DNA from: Rhodothermales bacterium
GTDB lineage: Bacteria; Bacteroidota; Rhodothermia; Rhodothermales; JAHQVL01
Assembly (NCBI GenBank): GCA_041391505.1
Contig: JAWKNW010000013.1
Coordinates: 1-64,000, forward strand
Direction: 5' to 3'
DNA length: 64,000 nucleotides
Numbering within the stretch: position 1 is the first letter of the stretch; every line of letters begins with the position of its first letter. The translations under genes and the position numbers were made by a program. Shown piece after piece: positions 34,626 to 43,604 of this stretch. A model generated the notes under the pieces. That model had not been told where the DNA came from. It was given only the letters and a program-made list of their open reading frames with translations, and did no database searches.

Positions 34626-35573
34626 ATGCTGAAAGACAAGGATTTCCAGTTATTCAACGACAGCCTCGAACGCTGTCTGGAAGGCAACCAGTTTATCGAG
34701 GAGTTCTACGACCGTTTCATGCACTCCTCGCATCAGATTGCGGCCCTCTTCGCGCACACCGATATGGAACGGCAGTATCGGATGCTGCGCGGATCCATCT
34801 ACATGTGCATGCTCGCCGCCAAAAACCATATCCAGGTCCGCGGCCGGCTTTCGGCGCTCGGCGACAGGCACAACGAAATGGGCGTTCGCCCCCTGTATTA
34901 TTCGTTCTGGCTCGAGAGCCTGCTCGAGACCGTACGCACGAACGACCCCCGGTTCTCGGACCAGATCGAGGACGTGTGGCGCGCGATCATGGCGCCCGGC
35001 ATCCGCCTCCTCGTGTCGCGCTATACGGGGCCGGACGAAGCGCTGACGCTGGTTCGCCACGCCGGCCTGACCGACAATCACCCCGTCAAACGCGTGCGCG
35101 ACGTCATGTCGGCGCCCGTGATCACGGTCCACATGGACGACAGCCTTCAGTTCGTCAGCGGCGTGCTGGAGCGTCACGGGATCCATCACGTGGTGGTGAT
35201 GGACGAGCAACGGGTCGCCGGCGTGATCTCGGATCGGGACGTCAAACTGGCCATGAGCCCGTACGTCGGCACCATGGGCGAGCAGGATCGGGACGTTCGC
35301 ACGCTCGAGCGGCGCGCGCATCAGGTGATGAGCCGGCAGATCGTGTCCGTGACCCCGGAGGCCTCGGTTGAGGAAGCCGGCCACCTGCTGGTGGATCGCA
35401 ACGTATCCTGCCTCCCCGTACTCGATGCGGAGGACGACCGGCTCGTGGGCATCGTGTCGTGGCGCGACATGCTGCGGTACGATTCGGATCGGGTCAGGGA
35501 AACAGATCGAGCTGACCCGCCTTCGACGGACGGCGAAAATGCTGGGTCGCGAGCGGTTCTCGAGGCTGATTGA
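34626..35573 (+). CDS. globin-CBS fusion protein (putative heme-based sensor)
   Basis: 315 residues. Residues 1-133 look like a bacterial haemoglobin domain: FYDRF with B10-like Tyr28, CD1-like Phe42 followed by HTDMERQ, and proximal His82 in LGDRHNEMGVRPLYY, then FWLESLLE as helix G and a final helix. These line up without long gaps with Vitreoscilla-type haemoglobin (FYKNLF, LF, KHCQAGV). Residues about 145-290 carry two CBS domains (VRDVMSAPVITVHMDDSL, GVISDRDVKLAM; VMSRQIVSVTPEASVEEAG, GIVSWRDML). There is no reductase, cyclase or kinase domain. CBS pairs bind adenine nucleotides, so the protein could couple heme ligand state to a nucleotide-binding module. The last 80 bp overlap the convergent radical SAM gene. 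Confidence 0.85.
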   Translation: MLKDKDFQLFNDSLERCLEGNQFIEEFYDRFMHSSHQIAALFAHTDMERQYRMLRGSIYMCMLAAKNHIQVRGRLSALGDRHNEMGVRPLYYSFWLESLLETVRTNDPRFSDQIEDVWRAIMAPGIRLLVSRYTGPDEALTLVRHAGLTDNHPVKRVRDVMSAPVITVHMDDSLQFVSGVLERHGIHHVVVMDEQRVAGVISDRDVKLAMSPYVGTMGEQDRDVRTLERRAHQVMSRQIVSVTPEASVEEAGHLLVDRNVSCLPVLDAEDDRLVGIVSWRDMLRYDSDRVRETDRADPPSTDGENAGSRAVLEAD

Positions 35574-36564
35574 GGCCGAGCCGCTGTATCGTGAGCCGGT
35601 AGAGCCGGCTGATCACGGCCGCCCAGTGCCCTTCGCCGCGCATTCGGACCCCGAAGCGGCTGTCGGTCAGTTCATCCCCACGCAATTCGGTCAACCGGTT
35701 GACGACACGCTGTTTTCGGTCGGGAAATGCGTGATCGAGCCAGGTGAGAAACAGCTCGCGCACGGCGCCCGGTAGCCGGAGCATCACATAGTGCGCGCGC
35801 TGCGCCCCGTGGTCGGCGGCGGCCTTGATGATGTCTGGCAACTCTTCGTCGGTCAGCCCCGGGATGACGGGCCCCACCATGACGCCGACCGGTATCCCTC
35901 TTTCGGCCAGCTTTTCGATCGTGCGCAGACGTGCCTCCGGGCGGGAGGTGCGCGGCTCCATCGCCTGGATGAGTTCGGGCCGGAGGCTGGTGATCGACAG
36001 CGTGACACTCACGAGATGGAGCGCCGCCAGCTCCTCCAGGAGGTCCAGGTCCCGCGTGATGAGGGCGTTTTTGGTGATGATCGAGACCGGGTTGCGGTAG
36101 CGAGCGAACACCTCGAGACAGGCCCTGGTGAGCCGCAAACGCCGTTCGACAGGCTGGTAGCAGTCGGTGTTGCCGGACAGCATGATCGATTGCGGGGTCC
36201 AGGACGGCTTGTCGAACGCGTCCGCCAGCAGCGTGGCGATATCCTGTTTCACGACGATGCGCGATTCGAAGTCTAGGCCGGCGGAAAATCCCAGGTATTC
36301 GTGCGACGGGCGGGCGTAGCAGTAGATACACCCGTGTTCGCATCCGCGATACGGGTTGATGCTGTAGGTGAACGGGATGTCCGGGCTGTCGTTTTTGGAC
36401 AGCGCCTGTTTCGTGGTGTCGAAGAAGAACTCGGTGCGGATCTGCCGCAACTCGCCGGCATCGAGCGCCGCCGGGTCCTCCTCGAGGTGCATGGGCTCGA
36501 AACGGTTGGGCGGGTTGTAGGCGGCGGCGCGGCCGCGGCGGGGAGGGAGCGATGCGTCGGACAT
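35494..36564 (-). CDS. PA0069-family radical SAM protein
   Basis: 356 residues from MSDASLPPRRG. The radical SAM cluster motif is Cys75-EHG-Cys79-IY-Cys82 in NPYRGCEHGCIYCYARPSHEYLG-like context. The order of features (TKQALSKNDSPDIPF before the cluster, LSGNTDCYQPVER after it, and the C-terminal QLDLF) matches the PA0069 / spore-photoproduct-lyase-like group. Reaction unknown; a DNA or nucleic-acid repair role has only been suggested by similarity. Its 3' end overlaps the globin-CBS gene by 80 bp on the opposite strand. Confidence 0.9.
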   Translation of the reverse strand: MSDASLPPRRGRAAAYNPPNRFEPMHLEEDPAALDAGELRQIRTEFFFDTTKQALSKNDSPDIPFTYSINPYRGCEHGCIYCYARPSHEYLGFSAGLDFESRIVVKQDIATLLADAFDKPSWTPQSIMLSGNTDCYQPVERRLRLTRACLEVFARYRNPVSIITKNALITRDLDLLEELAALHLVSVTLSITSLRPELIQAMEPRTSRPEARLRTIEKLAERGIPVGVMVGPVIPGLTDEELPDIIKAAADHGAQRAHYVMLRLPGAVRELFLTWLDHAFPDRKQRVVNRLTELRGDELTDSRFGVRMRGEGHWAAVISRLYRLTIQRLGLNQPREPLATQHFRRPSKAGQLDLFP

Positions 36565-36692
36565 GGGCCTGCGGGTTGATGGGTAAACATACTCCACACA
36601 TATGGTCTCGTTCCGCGCATTCGCTATCTTAGGCACAACCCACCCGTGACCGGCATCCGGCTGGATGCCGAGCCGGTCATTCCGCAGCCCGT

Positions 36693-37469
36693 ATGTCGCT
36701 CATGGAACGTTTTCAGGACCGCACCGCCGTCGTCACCGGGGGCGCTAAGGGAATCGGCGCCGCCATCGTGCGCCGGCTGCTCGCCGAAGGCGCGCGCGTC
36801 GCCTCGCTGGATCTCGACGAGGCCGGCGATCCTGCCCTGGCCGGCGAGCGCTACCGCTTCGTGCGATGCGACGCCTCCCGCTCGGCCGACGTGGCGGAGG
36901 CGTTCCAGGCCGTCCGCGACGCCTTCGGCGACCCCGATATCCTCGTGAACAACGCCGGCATCCAGCATTACGGCACGGTGGTGTCGACGACGGAGGCGGA
37001 GTGGGACCGCGTCATGGCCGTCAATCTCAAGAGCGCCTTTTTGTGCGCGCAGGCCGCGATACCGGGCATGCAGCGCCGGGGGGCCGGCATCGTGGTCAAC
37101 ATGTCCAGCGTGCAGGCCTTTCACTCGCAGGCCAACGTGGCGCCGTACACGACCAGCAAGACGGCGATGCTCGGCCTCACCCGGAGCATCGCCATCGATT
37201 TCGGGCCGTCGATCCGGAGCGTCGCGGTGTGCCCGGGCACGGTCGATACGCCCATGGTCCGCTGGACGGCGGAGCAGAGCGGCGATCCCGCCGCCCTGTA
37301 CGACGAGGTGCGCCAGATGCACCTCGTGAAACGCATCGCCGAACCGGACGAGATCGCCGGCCTCGTCGCCTATTTGTGCAGCGACGAAGCCACCTTCATG
37401 ACCGGCCAGGCGGTTCGGATCGACGGCGGCCTGGGCGTCGAACTGGGCGGCACGGTGAAGGCGAGGTAG
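36693..37469 (+). CDS. short-chain dehydrogenase/reductase
   Basis: 258 residues. Classical SDR: cofactor loop TGGAKGIG (15-22), NNAG at 86-89, catalytic Asn111, Ser139 and Tyr152-xxx-Lys156 (YTTSK). Asp40 at the end of strand 2 (SLDLDE) suggests NAD(H) preference. The substrate is unknown; the closest general type is glucose/3-ketoacyl-like reductases. A galactose-mutarotase-like gene follows 94 bp later, which hints at sugar metabolism. Confidence 0.92.
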   Translation: MSLMERFQDRTAVVTGGAKGIGAAIVRRLLAEGARVASLDLDEAGDPALAGERYRFVRCDASRSADVAEAFQAVRDAFGDPDILVNNAGIQHYGTVVSTTEAEWDRVMAVNLKSAFLCAQAAIPGMQRRGAGIVVNMSSVQAFHSQANVAPYTTSKTAMLGLTRSIAIDFGPSIRSVAVCPGTVDTPMVRWTAEQSGDPAALYDEVRQMHLVKRIAEPDEIAGLVAYLCSDEATFMTGQAVRIDGGLGVELGGTVKAR

Positions 37470-37563
37470 GAAACCCCGATCTCCTTCGCGCCCGTCCGTT
37501 CCAAAACGAGGCCGGCGGGCGTCCTCACGCGTGGCGCTGCACCCACCCATCTGAACAGACATC

Positions 37564-38706
37564 ATGCTCGAATCGGTATTCGGACAACCATCCTGGCGTC
37601 TCGCGACGCCCGAGGTCGAACTGGCGCTCACGCAACAGGGAGGGCACCTGGGGCCGGCGCGTTTCCAGTTCGGCGATCGCGCCATTTCACCGTTTCATGT
37701 GGCCCCCTGGTGGGACGAGCCGGCGACCCGCGAGGCGCTGCCCCCCATGCTCGCCACGCTGCGCGGCGACTTCTTCTGCCTCCCCTTCGGCGCGAACGAT
37801 GTGCCCTATGAAGGGGAGTCGCACCCGCCTCACGGCGAGTCGTCGAACGAAGTCTGGACCTTCGAGGGCCGGGAAGAGGGCGCCGTTCGGACCACGCTGC
37901 ACCTGAGTCTGGAGACGCGCGTCCGGAAAGGTCGGCTGGATAAACGTATCGCGCTGGTCGACGGCCATCACGCCATCTACAGCGAACACGTCATCACGGG
38001 GATGGAGGGGCCGTTGAGCCCGGGGCACCACGCCATGCTCGCCTTCCCCGACGAGGAGGGCAGCGGCGTGCTCTCCACCAGCCCGTTTGTCTGGGCGCGA
38101 ACGGCCCCCGAACCGCTCGAGAAACCCGAACAGCGCGGCTACTCGTTTCTTGCGGCGGATGCGTCGTTCGAGCGGCTGGATGCGGTGCCGTCGATCACCG
38201 GCGAACCCGTGGACCTGACGCGGTTTCCGGCCCGGCGGGGCTTCGAGGATCTCGCGATGATCGTGTCTGACCCGAGCCTGGACATCGCCTGGACGGCGGT
38301 CGTCTTTCCCCGGGCCGGCTACGTCTGGTTCGCGCTCAAGGACCCGCGCGTGCTCCGCAACACGATCTTCTGGCTCTCCAACGGGGGAAGGCACTACCCG
38401 CCCTGGAACGGACGCCACGCCGGCGTCATGGGCATCGAAGAGGTGACGGCCTATTTCCACTACGGCCTGGCCGGCTCTGCGGACCACAATCCGCTCTCGG
38501 ACGACGGCTTCCCGACGACACTCCACGCCCAGCCCGGGCAGCCCCTCGTGATTCGGTACATCATGGCCGTGCAACCCGTGCCGGCCGGCTTTGACCGGGT
38601 GGAACGCCTGGAAGCCGCCGGCGACCAGGTTCGGTTGGTCTCGGCCAGCGGCATCGAAATCGTCGCGCCGCTGGATGTGTCCTTCATCACGGATATCGAT
38701 GCCTGA
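37564..38706 (+). CDS. galactose-mutarotase-like fold protein, unknown function
   Basis: 380 residues, no signal peptide. The strand-rich sequence with features such as TLRGDFFCLPFGAND, YSEHVITGMEGPLSPGHHAMLAFP and NGRHAGVMGIEEVTAYFHYGLA suggests the supersandwich fold of aldose 1-epimerases and related sugar-binding proteins. The usual epimerase His/Glu pair cannot be assigned with certainty. It follows an SDR gene on the same strand. I infer a carbohydrate-related role only from fold and position. Confidence 0.7.
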   Translation: MLESVFGQPSWRLATPEVELALTQQGGHLGPARFQFGDRAISPFHVAPWWDEPATREALPPMLATLRGDFFCLPFGANDVPYEGESHPPHGESSNEVWTFEGREEGAVRTTLHLSLETRVRKGRLDKRIALVDGHHAIYSEHVITGMEGPLSPGHHAMLAFPDEEGSGVLSTSPFVWARTAPEPLEKPEQRGYSFLAADASFERLDAVPSITGEPVDLTRFPARRGFEDLAMIVSDPSLDIAWTAVVFPRAGYVWFALKDPRVLRNTIFWLSNGGRHYPPWNGRHAGVMGIEEVTAYFHYGLAGSADHNPLSDDGFPTTLHAQPGQPLVIRYIMAVQPVPAGFDRVERLEAAGDQVRLVSASGIEIVAPLDVSFITDIDA

Positions 38707-38867
38707 TACCCCCCTGGCCAGGCAAAATACGGGTCGAACGCTGTTCGATCCGGCTCTGCACGCGCTGCCGGCGCCCCTTCATCGACTCCGCACGCCTGTT
38801 TTTCGGGAATGACAGGTAACTACGCGCAGCGTCTTCTGCCCCACAAGCGATTCCCCGGTTTCCCACT

Positions 38868-40412
38868 ATGATGCGTTCCCTCCTGGCCGGCGTGCTCGCG
38901 CTGCGCCTCCTCGCGGGCTGCGGCGCCGGCCCCGCGGTCGTCGCGCCGCCCGTCGCCGCGCCGGCATCGCCCGTCGTCCGGGTCAATATCCTGCAAATCA
39001 ACGATGTGTACGAGGTCGCGCCGCAGGCCGGCGCACCCGGCGGGCTCGCCCGCGTGGCTGCCTTGCGCGATAGCCTGCTGCGCGAAACCCCGAGCACCTT
39101 CACCGTGATCGCCGGCGATTTTATCAGTCCGTCGGCGCTCGGCACCGCCCGCGTCGATGGGGAACGCCTCGCGGGGCGTCAGATGGTGGATATGCTCAAC
39201 GCGGTGGGCGTCAATTACGCGACTTTCGGCAATCACGAGTTCGATCTCGGGTACGACGTGTTGCGGCGGCGGATGGAGGAAGCGGGGTTCACCTGGATTT
39301 CCAGCAATGTGACCGACACGCTGGGCGAGGCCCTGTCGGTCGCGCGCGCCAGCGAGGTGATTGCCGTTCCGGGGCCCGCCGGCGTCTTCCGGATCGGCCT
39401 GGTCGGGGCGACCCTGGCGGAGAACGATCCGGATTATGCCGCGTTCGCGCCGCCGATCGAGGCGTTGCGCGAGGTCGTGGGCCGGCTCCGCCCTCGCGTT
39501 GATGCCGTTATTGCAATTACGCATGTCGATTACCAGGAAGACCTGCGCATCGCGACCGGGGTGGAGGGGATCGACCTCATCATCGGGGGGCACGAACACG
39601 AAAACGTCGCCACGTCGTTGCACCGGAACGGCCGGATGACGCGGGTGGCGAAAGCCGACGCCAACGCGCTCTCCGCGTACGTGCACCGGCTTGCGTTCGA
39701 CACCCGGACGAGTAAACTGACGATAACAAGCGAACTCGTCGTGCTGGGCGACGATCGTCCCGAACACGCCGGCGTCGCGGCGCGGGCGGCATCCTGGCAG
39801 GAGCGCGCCTATGCGGGGTTTCGGCAGGACGGCTTCGAGCCGGCGGCGCTGGTCGGTTGCTCGACCGAGGCGCTCGATGGCCGGGAATCCGCCGTGCGCA
39901 ACGGGCCGACCAACCTGACGCGCCTGATCGTCGAGGCGATGCAGAGCGAGGTGCCGGATGCCCGCCTGGCCCTGTTCAACAGCGGGTCGATCCGGGTGGA
40001 TGACGTCCTGCAGCCCGGCCGGCTCACGCAGTACGATGTGCTGCGCACCCTGCCGTATCAGGGCCGCGTGCTGGCGGTGGACATGCCGGGCCGGCTGCTC
40101 ATCAGCATCCTCCAGCGCGGGGCCTTTCTGCGAGGCACCGGGGGCTATCTGCAGTGGACGGACAATGTGAGCGAAGCCGCGAGCCGCTGGATGCTGGACG
40201 GAGAACCGATCACGCTCGATCGCACCTATCGGGTGGCGGTGAACGACTACCTCGCGAACGGGCTGCAGAACGGACTGGAGCTGTTCGACATCAAGGTCGC
40301 CGGCGACGACCAGGCGCACCTCGTCGCCACGTATCGCGACCTGCGCAACCTCCTGGTCGATGCGGTGCAGATGGCCTACCCGCTCAACGCCGAAGGCGAC
40401 TGCACGCCGTAG
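38868..40412 (+). CDS. 5'-nucleotidase/metallophosphatase family lipoprotein
   Basis: 514 residues. Lipoprotein signal LLAGC (Cys18). The N-terminal calcineurin-like metallophosphatase domain has QINDVYEV, AGDFISPS, GNHEFDLGYD, ITHVDYQED and GGHEHEN. The C-terminal 5'-nucleotidase domain has NSGSIRVD and YRVAVNDYLANG. In the first motif the usual DxH is DVY; this NDVYE form is a known variant of the family, so it need not mean loss of activity. It should hydrolyse nucleotides or related phosphoesters in the periplasm. Start ATG at 38868 or the adjacent one at 38871. Confidence 0.9.
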   Translation: MMRSLLAGVLALRLLAGCGAGPAVVAPPVAAPASPVVRVNILQINDVYEVAPQAGAPGGLARVAALRDSLLRETPSTFTVIAGDFISPSALGTARVDGERLAGRQMVDMLNAVGVNYATFGNHEFDLGYDVLRRRMEEAGFTWISSNVTDTLGEALSVARASEVIAVPGPAGVFRIGLVGATLAENDPDYAAFAPPIEALREVVGRLRPRVDAVIAITHVDYQEDLRIATGVEGIDLIIGGHEHENVATSLHRNGRMTRVAKADANALSAYVHRLAFDTRTSKLTITSELVVLGDDRPEHAGVAARAASWQERAYAGFRQDGFEPAALVGCSTEALDGRESAVRNGPTNLTRLIVEAMQSEVPDARLALFNSGSIRVDDVLQPGRLTQYDVLRTLPYQGRVLAVDMPGRLLISILQRGAFLRGTGGYLQWTDNVSEAASRWMLDGEPITLDRTYRVAVNDYLANGLQNGLELFDIKVAGDDQAHLVATYRDLRNLLVDAVQMAYPLNAEGDCTP

Positions 40413-40480
40413 CCTGCAGCCGCCTTCTGGCGAATCAAAGGGCCGTGGGCCGGATACCAGCCCCGCCCCCGCGTGGCGGT

Positions 40481-41239
40481 TTAGCGAATCCGCCGGATAT
40501 GCACCTTGGCGACCGGGTCGTTCCAGCCGTGGATCGCCGGGACCAGATCCACGCCGCCTTCCACGCCGTCGTGGTGCATGATCACCCCGTTCTGGGCCAG
40601 GGCCGGGTTGCTGACGCCCGAGCCGGCGTCGTCCGACGCCACGCCCGTGAGCGCCGGACAGGGCGGCACGATGTCGGCGAAATCTTCCGTGTTGATTTCC
40701 GTGCCGGCGTCATAGGCATTCAGCCCGAGCGCGATCTCGTCGCCGATGCGGCGGGGCAGCATCTGGCTGTCGATGCCGGTGAATCCATCGTTCGTGCACA
40801 CGAGCATGCTCGCGAACGAGAAGTAGCGGTGACCGGGCGTCGAGGTGATCTCGAAAGTGACCTCGTTGCCGGGGAGCAGGGGCGGAATGTCACTCGACAC
40901 GGCCACGACCAGATCACCGATTTCGGGGCTACCGCTCAGCGCGCCCACCAGGGGATCGAGGTTGCCGTTTTCGGCGATCTCCTTGATGCCGTTGCTGGCG
41001 GCTTCGCCGACGGTGAAGAGGTCGGCTGCGGCGCTATGCGTCACGGCGAGGGGCGGCGTGAAGGGCTGGCCCTTGGTGACGTTGCGGACGCGCACCTGGT
41101 AGACGGCGTCGCCATGGCCGTACGCGTTTTCGTTCGCGGCCGATGCGGCCTCGGGTTCGGCGTTGATGTCGTTGAGCGAGTCCTGGCAGCCGGCCAGGGT
41201 CAGGGCCACGAGAAGGGTTAGAGCTGCTACGGTTTTCAT
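40481..41239 (-). CDS. spondin-domain lipoprotein
   Basis: 252 residues. Lipoprotein signal LTLAGC (Cys18), then a low-complexity linker (EPEAASAANENAYG) and a spondin-N domain (YQVRVRNVTKGQPFTPPLAVTH, SMLVCTNDGFTG, GTEINTEDFADIVPPCPAL, VAKVHIRRI). Spondin domains in bacteria are exported, with unknown function; in animals the fold binds lipids or matrix components. It is convergent with the 5'-nucleotidase gene and stands alone as a transcription unit. Confidence 0.87.
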   Translation of the reverse strand: MKTVAALTLLVALTLAGCQDSLNDINAEPEAASAANENAYGHGDAVYQVRVRNVTKGQPFTPPLAVTHSAAADLFTVGEAASNGIKEIAENGNLDPLVGALSGSPEIGDLVVAVSSDIPPLLPGNEVTFEITSTPGHRYFSFASMLVCTNDGFTGIDSQMLPRRIGDEIALGLNAYDAGTEINTEDFADIVPPCPALTGVASDDAGSGVSNPALAQNGVIMHHDGVEGGVDLVPAIHGWNDPVAKVHIRRIR

Positions 41240-41411
41240 CGTATCGTGATGGTTGCGTTGTAAAAAAAGAGGGGTTGGTTGATGCGATGAAGTCTACGAC
41301 CCGAAGGCGGGGGCACGTATCACGAAAGTCTAACGCGATCCTCACTTATCTCTAACTTCGACGCCGGACGGGGCGTATCTTGCGGCATTCAGACACCAGA
41401 GCCATTATGGA

Positions 41412-42353
41412 ATGAGCGACACCTCTCTGAAACCCGGGTCCATTTCGTGGATCGATCTCACCGTCCCGCAGGCCGATCAGGTCCGCGCGTTTTACGAAGC
41501 GGTTGGCGGGTGGAAAGCCCATCCGCTGGATATGGGCGACTATGCCGACTATACGATGCACCCGGCCGGCGAGTCGATGCCCGTGGCCGGCATCTGCCAC
41601 GCCAGGGGGAGCAACGCGGGCTTACCGCCGCAGTGGTTGATCTACATCACGGTGGATGAACTCGAAGCCCGACTCCTGACCTGCGAGGCGCGCGGGGGCC
41701 GGGTGGTGCAGGGGATTCGTTCGATGGGATCCTACGGCCGGATGGCCGTCATTCAGGACCCCGCCGGCGCCGTGGCAGCCCTCATCGAGCCCGCCGCCCG
41801 CGTGGCCGCCGAGCCTTCGCTGCTGGACCGCATTCCGCGTCCGGCCGAGGGCGACTTCCCGGAGTTCTTCCGCGGTTACATCGACCGAACCGCCGACACG
41901 ACGTGGGCCTCCGCACTGCTCGCCCACCCGACGACGACGTCGCGGATGGTGCGCATGCTCGGCGAGGTCGACGGCGACTACCGGTATGCCGAGGGAAAGT
42001 GGTCGGTGAAGGAGGTGATGGGGCACCTCATCGATACCGAGCGGGTGTTCACGTACCGGGCCCTTTGCATCGCGCGGGGTGAAAAAGCCTCCTTGCCCGC
42101 GTTCGAGCAGGACGATTACGTCCGGACCGCCGGCGCGGCGCGGCGCACGCTGGCCTCGCTGGCGGACGAGTTCGACGCCGTACGCAGCGCCACGCGCGCG
42201 CTGGTGGCTTCGCTGGACGACGAAAGCCTCGCCCGGAAAGGCATCTCCAGCGGCCGGCCCGTCACCGCGGCGGCCCTCGTCTACGCGACCGCCGGCCATG
42301 AGGCCCACCATCTTGCCCTGTTCCGTGATAAATACGGACTGCAAGGAGCGTAG
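41412..42353 (+). CDS. VOC (glyoxalase-like) domain fused to a DinB-like domain
   Basis: 313 residues. Residues about 10-130 are a vicinal-oxygen-chelate module (ISWIDLTVPQADQVRAFYEAVGGW, MAVIQDPAGAVAALIEP). Residues about 155-313 are a DinB/YfiT-like four-helix bundle with WSVKEVMGHLIDTERVF, FEQDDYV and a closing TAGHEAHHLALFRDKYG, where His residues could bind metal. The two families usually exist as separate proteins. The combination suggests a small-molecule or thiol-linked detoxification role, by inference only. The stop is 3 bp before the next start, so it is co-translated with the PLD protein. Confidence 0.85.
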   Translation: MSDTSLKPGSISWIDLTVPQADQVRAFYEAVGGWKAHPLDMGDYADYTMHPAGESMPVAGICHARGSNAGLPPQWLIYITVDELEARLLTCEARGGRVVQGIRSMGSYGRMAVIQDPAGAVAALIEPAARVAAEPSLLDRIPRPAEGDFPEFFRGYIDRTADTTWASALLAHPTTTSRMVRMLGEVDGDYRYAEGKWSVKEVMGHLIDTERVFTYRALCIARGEKASLPAFEQDDYVRTAGAARRTLASLADEFDAVRSATRALVASLDDESLARKGISSGRPVTAAALVYATAGHEAHHLALFRDKYGLQGA

Positions 42354-42356
42354 GGC

Positions 42357-43430
42357 ATGCCGAAAATCATAGGGAATATCGAACTCTACATGGGCCCGCA
42401 CCAGCTCGGCGGACCCGACAACCTGGAAGAGACGATCGTGCGCTTCATCGATGGCGCCCGGAAAACGCTCTTCATCGCCGTTCAGGAGCTGGACTCGCCG
42501 GCCATCGCCCACGCCATCATCCGGGCCAAAAAGCGGAAGGTGCTCGTCAAGCTCGTCCTCGAGGCCGATTACCTCGTCGCGCCGGCGTTTCGAGGCGATC
42601 CGTTTGTGCCGGGCGGCGGCCACGAGATCAATCGCGAGCTGCACAACGCCATCCTCCGGGCCGCGATCAAGGTCAATTCGGATTTTAACCCGCACATCTT
42701 CCACCAGAAGTTTGTCGTGCGCGACAGGACCTCGGTGCTGACCGGCTCGACCAACTTTACGGAAACCGGCACGAGCGTCAATCTCAATCACATCGTCATC
42801 GTGCACGACAAGGACGTGGCGAAGGCGTACGATCTCGAGTTTTCGGAGATCCAGAAGGGGCGATTCGGGGCGGAGAGCGATGTGCACGGCCCCAAGCCGC
42901 TCGTCAAGCTGGTCAACGACGTGCGGGTCAAGGTGCTGTTTGCGCCCGAGCACGCGCCGGAGATGGAGATCATGAAGCAGATCGCGAAGGCGCGCCGGCG
43001 GATCGACTTCGCCATCTTCACGTTCGCGCAGTCGTCGGGGATCGACGATCAGCTGGCGCTCGTCAAGGAGCGCCCCGGGGTCGAGATCCGCGGCGCCCTC
43101 TACCGCATGCAGGCGAACCAGTCGTGGTCGTCGAAGGATCTGTTACACGCCGCCGGCGTCGAGGTGAACCTGGTGCCGACCCCGGGCCGGCCCGGCCCGA
43201 TGCCGGGCAAGCTGCACCACAAGCTCATGGTGGTGGACGAGTCGCTCGTCATCGCCGGCAGCTTCAACTATACCGGCGCCGCCAACAAGCTGAACGACGA
43301 GAACCTGATCATCCTGGGCGACCTCGAATGCACAGATCCGGAAGGCGTGCGCAAGCAGCGTGAACTGGCCCGTTTCGCGATGGATGAGATCGACCGGATC
43401 GTCGAGGTCTTCGGGGAGCGGGTCGTCTGA
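42357..43430 (+). CDS. phospholipase D-like nuclease-family protein, two HKD motifs
   Basis: 357 residues, no signal peptide. Two complete HxKxxxxD motifs: His116-Q-Lys118-xxxx-Asp123 followed by GSTNFTETG, and His287-H-Lys289-xxxx-Asp294 followed by GSFNYTGAANKLNDEN. This is the pattern of bacterial PLD-type endonucleases and phosphodiesterases (Nuc-like, here with both halves in one chain). Substrate may be DNA or phospholipid. An AAGGAG sits 9 nt before the ATG, one of the few good Shine-Dalgarno sequences in the window. It follows the VOC-DinB gene by 3 bp. Confidence 0.87.
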   Translation: MPKIIGNIELYMGPHQLGGPDNLEETIVRFIDGARKTLFIAVQELDSPAIAHAIIRAKKRKVLVKLVLEADYLVAPAFRGDPFVPGGGHEINRELHNAILRAAIKVNSDFNPHIFHQKFVVRDRTSVLTGSTNFTETGTSVNLNHIVIVHDKDVAKAYDLEFSEIQKGRFGAESDVHGPKPLVKLVNDVRVKVLFAPEHAPEMEIMKQIAKARRRIDFAIFTFAQSSGIDDQLALVKERPGVEIRGALYRMQANQSWSSKDLLHAAGVEVNLVPTPGRPGPMPGKLHHKLMVVDESLVIAGSFNYTGAANKLNDENLIILGDLECTDPEGVRKQRELARFAMDEIDRIVEVFGERVV

Positions 43431-43479
43431 ACGCGCCGATCACAGAATCGTCATAGAGCGACGCAAAAAGACCGATGAT

Positions 43480-43578
43480 TTGTGACACAACCGGGCGTGC
43501 AAATTGATTTGATTTAGGGGCATATCCATTCCCCTCAAATCAGCGCGTGTCCGTTCGTGCCTCCTGTGTCACACAGGA
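43480..43578. promoter_or_regulatory. pair of related palindromes flanking a hairpin, upstream of the PAS-protein gene
   Basis: TTGTGACACAA at 43480-43490 is a perfect palindrome with one central base. TCCTGTGTCACACAGGA at 43562-43578 is another, and read on the other strand it shares TGTGACACA with the first. Between them lies a hairpin (GATTTGA 43506-43512 with GGGG 43517-43520, pairing with CCCCTCAAATC 43531-43541, 4-nt bulge). These look like operator sites for a dimeric regulator, possibly FNR/CRP-like or a regulator not seen here. The hairpin could also end the transcript of the PLD gene. Confidence 0.45.
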
Positions 43579-43604
43579 CGGCGGTCCGGCGCTGCACCCG
43601 GCAC

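Noticed and set aside
38997..39020. Loss of the DxH metal motif as a sign of an inactive 5'-nucleotidase
   Set aside because: The NDVYE variant occurs in a known subgroup, and all other metal motifs are intact.
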